Assembly (NCBI RefSeq): GCF_004569295.1 | Contig: NZ_SPQC01000004.1 | Coordinates: 25,408 to 89,407, forward strand | Direction: 5' to 3' | Length of the DNA: 64,000 nucleotides | DNA from: Rothia nasimurium | GTDB lineage: Bacteria > Actinomycetota > Actinomycetes > Actinomycetales > Micrococcaceae | Shown: positions 61,268 to 64,000 of the stretch, in pieces | Position numbering within the stretch: position 1 is the stretch's first letter | Layout: each line of letters starts with the position of its first letter | Made by a program: the position numbers and the translations under genes | Notes under the pieces: model-generated | Told to the model about the DNA's origin: nothing | The model's database searches: none | What the model saw: only the letters and a program-made list of their open reading frames with translations

Positions 61268-61737
61268 TTACTGGCCGGCAGGGGTAGGAGCTGGCATAGG
61301 GGCTATCTCTACGAACCCCTGGCTGGGGTACTTGCCTGATACGCCTTTGAGTTCAATCCAGATTTCCTGGCCTTGGCCGGTTAAAGCTGTAGCCATGGTG
61401 GTTTGTTGAGGTAGGCAGGGTAGACCCTGCGACATGATGAACCCCTGAGCGTCCCATACTTCTGCTGAGAAGCCCCCATGGTCAGAGCACCAAGCGATGA
61501 GGTAATAGTCCACACCTTCGACAGCAACACCAGGTTGCCCCTCAATTGTTTCAGAGTCAAAGGTGATACGTGTTGCTGCTTCATCTGATGGAAGGGGTGG
61601 GGTGACGCTGGCAGATGGGGTAGATGTATGATGTGTTGTTTGGCTGGGGGTGGGAGTGCTTTGAGCGCTGTTACTATCTGAACAAGCAATAAGCAACTAG
61701 CTAATAGAACCGAGGGTAAGGGCTTAAACGTTTTCAA
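61268..61737 (-). pseudogene. Small lipoprotein with frameshift in the signal peptide
   Basis: A TTG start at 61735-61737 opens MKTFKPLPSVLLA, the beginning of a signal peptide. The lipobox LLIACSDSN and the rest continue in another frame from 61696. One base is missing, or two are extra, near 61697. The mature part is Ser/Thr/Pro-rich, then a small domain of about 90 residues with VAVEGVDYYLIAWCSDHGGF and IWIELKGVSGKYP, of no known family. This is the second lipoprotein in the window broken at the same point of its signal. Confidence 0.6.
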
Positions 61738-62066
61738 GGCTAATCTTCCCAGTAGTATCAACCTACTCTGTTGGTGTCAGGGTAAATAATGGTTCCTGAC
61801 TCAAGAACAGTCGTTGTGCAGTCGTGGTTAACTTCAAACTTCTCAATTTTTCATATGCGGTGCAAAACACTTTATCAACCTCTTTTTAATAAGCAAGATT
61901 ATTTATATAACAAGTTGGCCTCAAAAAGATTGCGCTTTGGTCTCGGCGTGGGGTATCTAGGTGGAAGTATGGAGGGACGCAGGCTGCCCCTCTTCTTGCT
62001 CATGATTGTGGCAGGTGTTGTGGGGCTGAAAGTCACCTCCTAGAGAGGCAGGCGCATAATAGACCC
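61738..62066. other. Gene-free stretch before glycerate kinase
   Basis: About 330 bases. An 84-codon frame (61789-62043) reads through it but has host-unlike codon use and no ribosome site, so it is not called. AT-rich bases around 61840-61930 could hold promoters. Nothing else is recognised. Confidence 0.4.
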
Positions 62067-63206
62067 ATGAAGGTTTTAATCGCTGTCGATAAGTTCAAGG
62101 GCACTCTCACCGGCGCGCAGCTCACCGAGGCGCTCGCCGCCGGGCTAGAGGGGGTTGACGGGTGCGAGGAGATCATCACCTGCCCCATTGCAGACGGCGG
62201 CGACGGCACCGTAGACGCCGCCCTGGCTGCCGGCTACAGCGAGGTCACCTGCACCGTCACGGGCCCCTTCGCTGGCCAGCCGGTGACCGCCCGCTACGCC
62301 TACTCGCCAGCTGAACGCACGGCCGTCCTCGAAATCGCTGAAGCGGGCGGCATTGCCCGCCTGTGCGAAGACCAGCTGGATACCTGGCGGGCCACCTCCT
62401 TTGGGGCCGGTGAGCTGATTCTGCACGCGGTGGGCGCGGGTGTGCGGACGCTCGTGGTCGGCCTGGGTGGATCGGCTAGCACCGACGGGGGAGCGGGGCT
62501 CATGCAGGCGCTCGGTGTGAAACTTCAGGACGCCGCCGGGCGCGAGCTTGCCCCCGGCGGCGGAGCGCTGGGGCAGCTAGCTTCTGTTGATATGGCCGGG
62601 CTTGATGAGCGCCTATCCGGGGTAGAGATCATTATGGCGAGCGACGTGACTAACCCGCTGTGTGGCCCGTCCGGCGCTGCTGTGGTCTACGGGCCCCAGA
62701 AGGGGGCTACCGAAGAGCAGGTGCCCCAACTTAACCAGAACCTGCAAAAACTAGCCGATGCGGTAGAAGAAACCCTCAATGTTTCACGTGGAACATTCGC
62801 TGATTCTCCCGGCGCAGGTGCCGCCGGTGGCCTGGGCTTTGCCTGCCTGTCGGTGCTCGGGGCCACCATGCGCCCCGGTGTGGATGTCTGTTTCGAGCTC
62901 ACCGGCTTCCACCGGGCCCTTGAGCAGGCAGATATCGTCATCACCGGTGAAGGGAAATTCGACGAACAAACCCTCCAGGGCAAGGGCCCGGCAGGAGTCG
63001 CGGCAGAAGCCTCCGCCCGCAACCTGCCGGTCATTGCCGTCTGCGGAATCAGCGAACTCTCCCCCAGTCGGGCCCGCGAAGCCGGCTTCACCGCCGTCTA
63101 CTCGGTCGTGGGCGACACCCTGGCTACTCTGGAAGAATCCCTGGCTAACCCGCGTCCTTACCTTCACGAACTAGCGGCCACCATCGCCAGCACTCACCTG
63201 CGCTAG
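62067..63206 (+). CDS. glxK: Glycerate 2-kinase (GlxK/GarK family)
   Basis: 379 residues. MKVLIAVDKFKGTLTGAQLTEALAAGL is the family N-terminus; PIADGGDGTVDAAL, VVGLGGSASTDGGAGLMQALG and ITGEGKFDEQTLQGKGPAGVA are the conserved motifs. It phosphorylates D-glycerate with ATP, linking glyoxylate/glycerate breakdown to glycolysis. A parS-like site lies inside the coding region at 62780. No other glycerate gene is adjacent. The ATG at 62067 follows the short leader directly. Confidence 0.92.
   Translation: MKVLIAVDKFKGTLTGAQLTEALAAGLEGVDGCEEIITCPIADGGDGTVDAALAAGYSEVTCTVTGPFAGQPVTARYAYSPAERTAVLEIAEAGGIARLCEDQLDTWRATSFGAGELILHAVGAGVRTLVVGLGGSASTDGGAGLMQALGVKLQDAAGRELAPGGGALGQLASVDMAGLDERLSGVEIIMASDVTNPLCGPSGAAVVYGPQKGATEEQVPQLNQNLQKLADAVEETLNVSRGTFADSPGAGAAGGLGFACLSVLGATMRPGVDVCFELTGFHRALEQADIVITGEGKFDEQTLQGKGPAGVAAEASARNLPVIAVCGISELSPSRAREAGFTAVYSVVGDTLATLEESLANPRPYLHELAATIASTHLR
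62780..62795. other. parS: parS-like site 7, inside glxK (one mismatch)
   Basis: TGTTTCACGTGGAACA: one base differs from the 16-bp consensus. It lies in the coding sequence, about 25 kb to the right of parA. Confidence 0.65.
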
Positions 63207-63233
63207 CCCCTTCTCCCTACCGCGGCGCGAGGG

Positions 63234-63974
63234 CTACTTCTTCTTCCAGTAGCCCTTGGCATAGCCGTGCCCCTTGGGCACGCCCAGCTCCCGCCGCGCC
63301 CAGATACGCAGGGGGTGAATAGACCCGGACTCACCCGCCAACCAGGTACACACCGACCCCTCCGGCAGGGGGTAAGCCATCACGGCCTCAGCCAGAGCCC
63401 CGCGCCGGGCAGAATCCACCCAGACCACCTCAAAGTTCTCAGGAGCAGCAATCACCTGCTGCGACGCCTCCCCGGGCACCTCAATCACGGCCACACCCCG
63501 GGCGCTCGCGGGCAGGCTCTCGATCCAGCGGGCCATACCGGGTAGGCCGCTTTCGTCCCCGGCTAGCAGGTAAAAGTCGTAGTCGTTGCTGATGGAGTAC
63601 CCCGACTTCGCCCCCAGAAAATGGGCACTATCGCCCACGGCAACGGTGCGGGCCCAGGTGGTTCCAGCCCCGTGCTCGTGCAGCATGATGTTGATTTCCA
63701 GCGCCCCGGTGCGCTCGTCAAAGTTCCTGACCGTGTACTTGGCGGTGGTGGTCGGCTGGCTCCATCGCGCCTTGCCCTTCTCAAAGGTCGGCACGGTCAG
63801 CACCTCCCCTTTCTTGCCGGTCACCAGGTAGACGTACTCACCCACCAACCCCTGGGCCTCAACCCGCTTGTCACCCACTGGCTCAGCAACTACCCGCATG
63901 ACGGTGGGTGTCAGCTGCCCCACCTCGGTCACCCGATAGTGGGAGTAATCGCCCCGGTACTTGCCCGACTTCAT
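63234..63974 (-). CDS. Siderophore-interacting protein (ferric-siderophore reductase)
   Basis: 246 residues. The FAD domain has TPTVMRVVAEP, TVRNFDERTGALEINIMLHEHGAGTTWA (the RxF/Y-type FAD motif and the HG-GP-like turn) and GAKSGYSIS. The SIP C-terminal domain has YLLAGDESGLPGMARWIESLP and the final WARRELGVPKGHGYAKGYWKKK. It uses NAD(P)H and FAD to release iron from siderophores in the cytoplasm. Convergent with glxK. ATG at 63974. No siderophore transporter is in the window. Confidence 0.9.
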   Translation of the reverse strand: MKSGKYRGDYSHYRVTEVGQLTPTVMRVVAEPVGDKRVEAQGLVGEYVYLVTGKKGEVLTVPTFEKGKARWSQPTTTAKYTVRNFDERTGALEINIMLHEHGAGTTWARTVAVGDSAHFLGAKSGYSISNDYDFYLLAGDESGLPGMARWIESLPASARGVAVIEVPGEASQQVIAAPENFEVVWVDSARRGALAEAVMAYPLPEGSVCTWLAGESGSIHPLRIWARRELGVPKGHGYAKGYWKKK

Positions 63975-64000
63975 CGGCTGGGGGTAGGACGCTCCCGCCC

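Noticed and set aside
61789..62043. 84-codon plus-strand frame before glxK
   Set aside because: No ribosome site, codon use unlike neighbours, mixed composition; it crosses an AT-rich promoter-like region.

Overview
The window is the chromosomal replication-origin region of a high-GC actinobacterium, most likely a member of the Micrococcaceae close to Rothia. The evidence is the order gyrA-gyrB-dciA-recF-dnaN-dnaA | rpmH-rnpA-yidD-yidC-jag-rsmG-parA-parB, the DUF3566 / tRNA-Ile / DLW-39 / tRNA-Ala group behind gyrA, the trxB-trxA and murJ-pseudokinase groups, and rpsF-ssb-rpsR-rplI. The genus is inferred from gene order and base composition only.

Layout. 1-13 kb: the 5' end of a response regulator, a branched-chain amino acid carrier, a PRD antiterminator, an AbiEi/DUF559-type protein, a CPA1 Na+/H+ antiporter, a biotin block (bioB, a BioB-like protein lacking the radical-SAM cysteines, a BioQ-type TetR repressor and its palindromic box), galactokinase and small stress proteins. 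13-18 kb: rhomboid protease, cyclophilin, a Lys/Ala-rich membrane protein, long palindromes and a broken gltS. 18-22.3 kb: a block holding an ATPase, a DMT permease and a Pit phosphate carrier, bounded by two nearly identical 238-bp copies of tRNA-Ala + 5S rRNA + terminator. 22-34 kb: the replication core on the minus strand, with DnaA boxes on both sides of dnaA. 33.7-40 kb: the plus-strand ribosomal, membrane-insertion and chromosome-partition genes, with a cluster of parS sites. 40-44.8 kb: an AT-richer accessory island with small membrane proteins, an IS5/ISL2-type insertion sequence, its internally deleted derivative, a possible secreted-peptide cluster and a decayed regulator gene. 44.8-51.3 kb: trxA, trxB, a pseudokinase/discoidin-like protein, murJ, a Nudix hydrolase and the CCA-adding enzyme. 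51.3-64 kb: a SatD-like protein behind a 46-bp palindrome, an ABC exporter, a gutted antiporter gene, the rpsF-ssb-rpsR-rplI cluster, a DUF418 gene flanked by two look-alike structured RNAs, glycerate kinase and a siderophore-interacting protein.

How the genes work together. Genes to the left of dnaA point left and most genes to its right point right, so they are mostly co-oriented with replication. DnaA, DnaN, RecF, DciA and gyrase form the initiation and elongation set; ParA/ParB with parS organise the origin; RnpA, YidC, YidD, KhpB and RsmG link RNA processing to membrane protein insertion. MurJ and its neighbour rebuild as two proteins what mycobacteria carry as one MviN polypeptide.

Most promising unexplained signals: the paired structured RNAs at 59.37-59.51 and 60.96-61.15 kb; the BioB-like protein with a cysteine-rich tail beside BioB and a BioQ box; the perfect palindromes at 14744-14799 and 51329-51374; the tRNA-Ala/5S duplication; and the unusual number of single-base frameshifts, two of them inside lipoprotein signal peptides.
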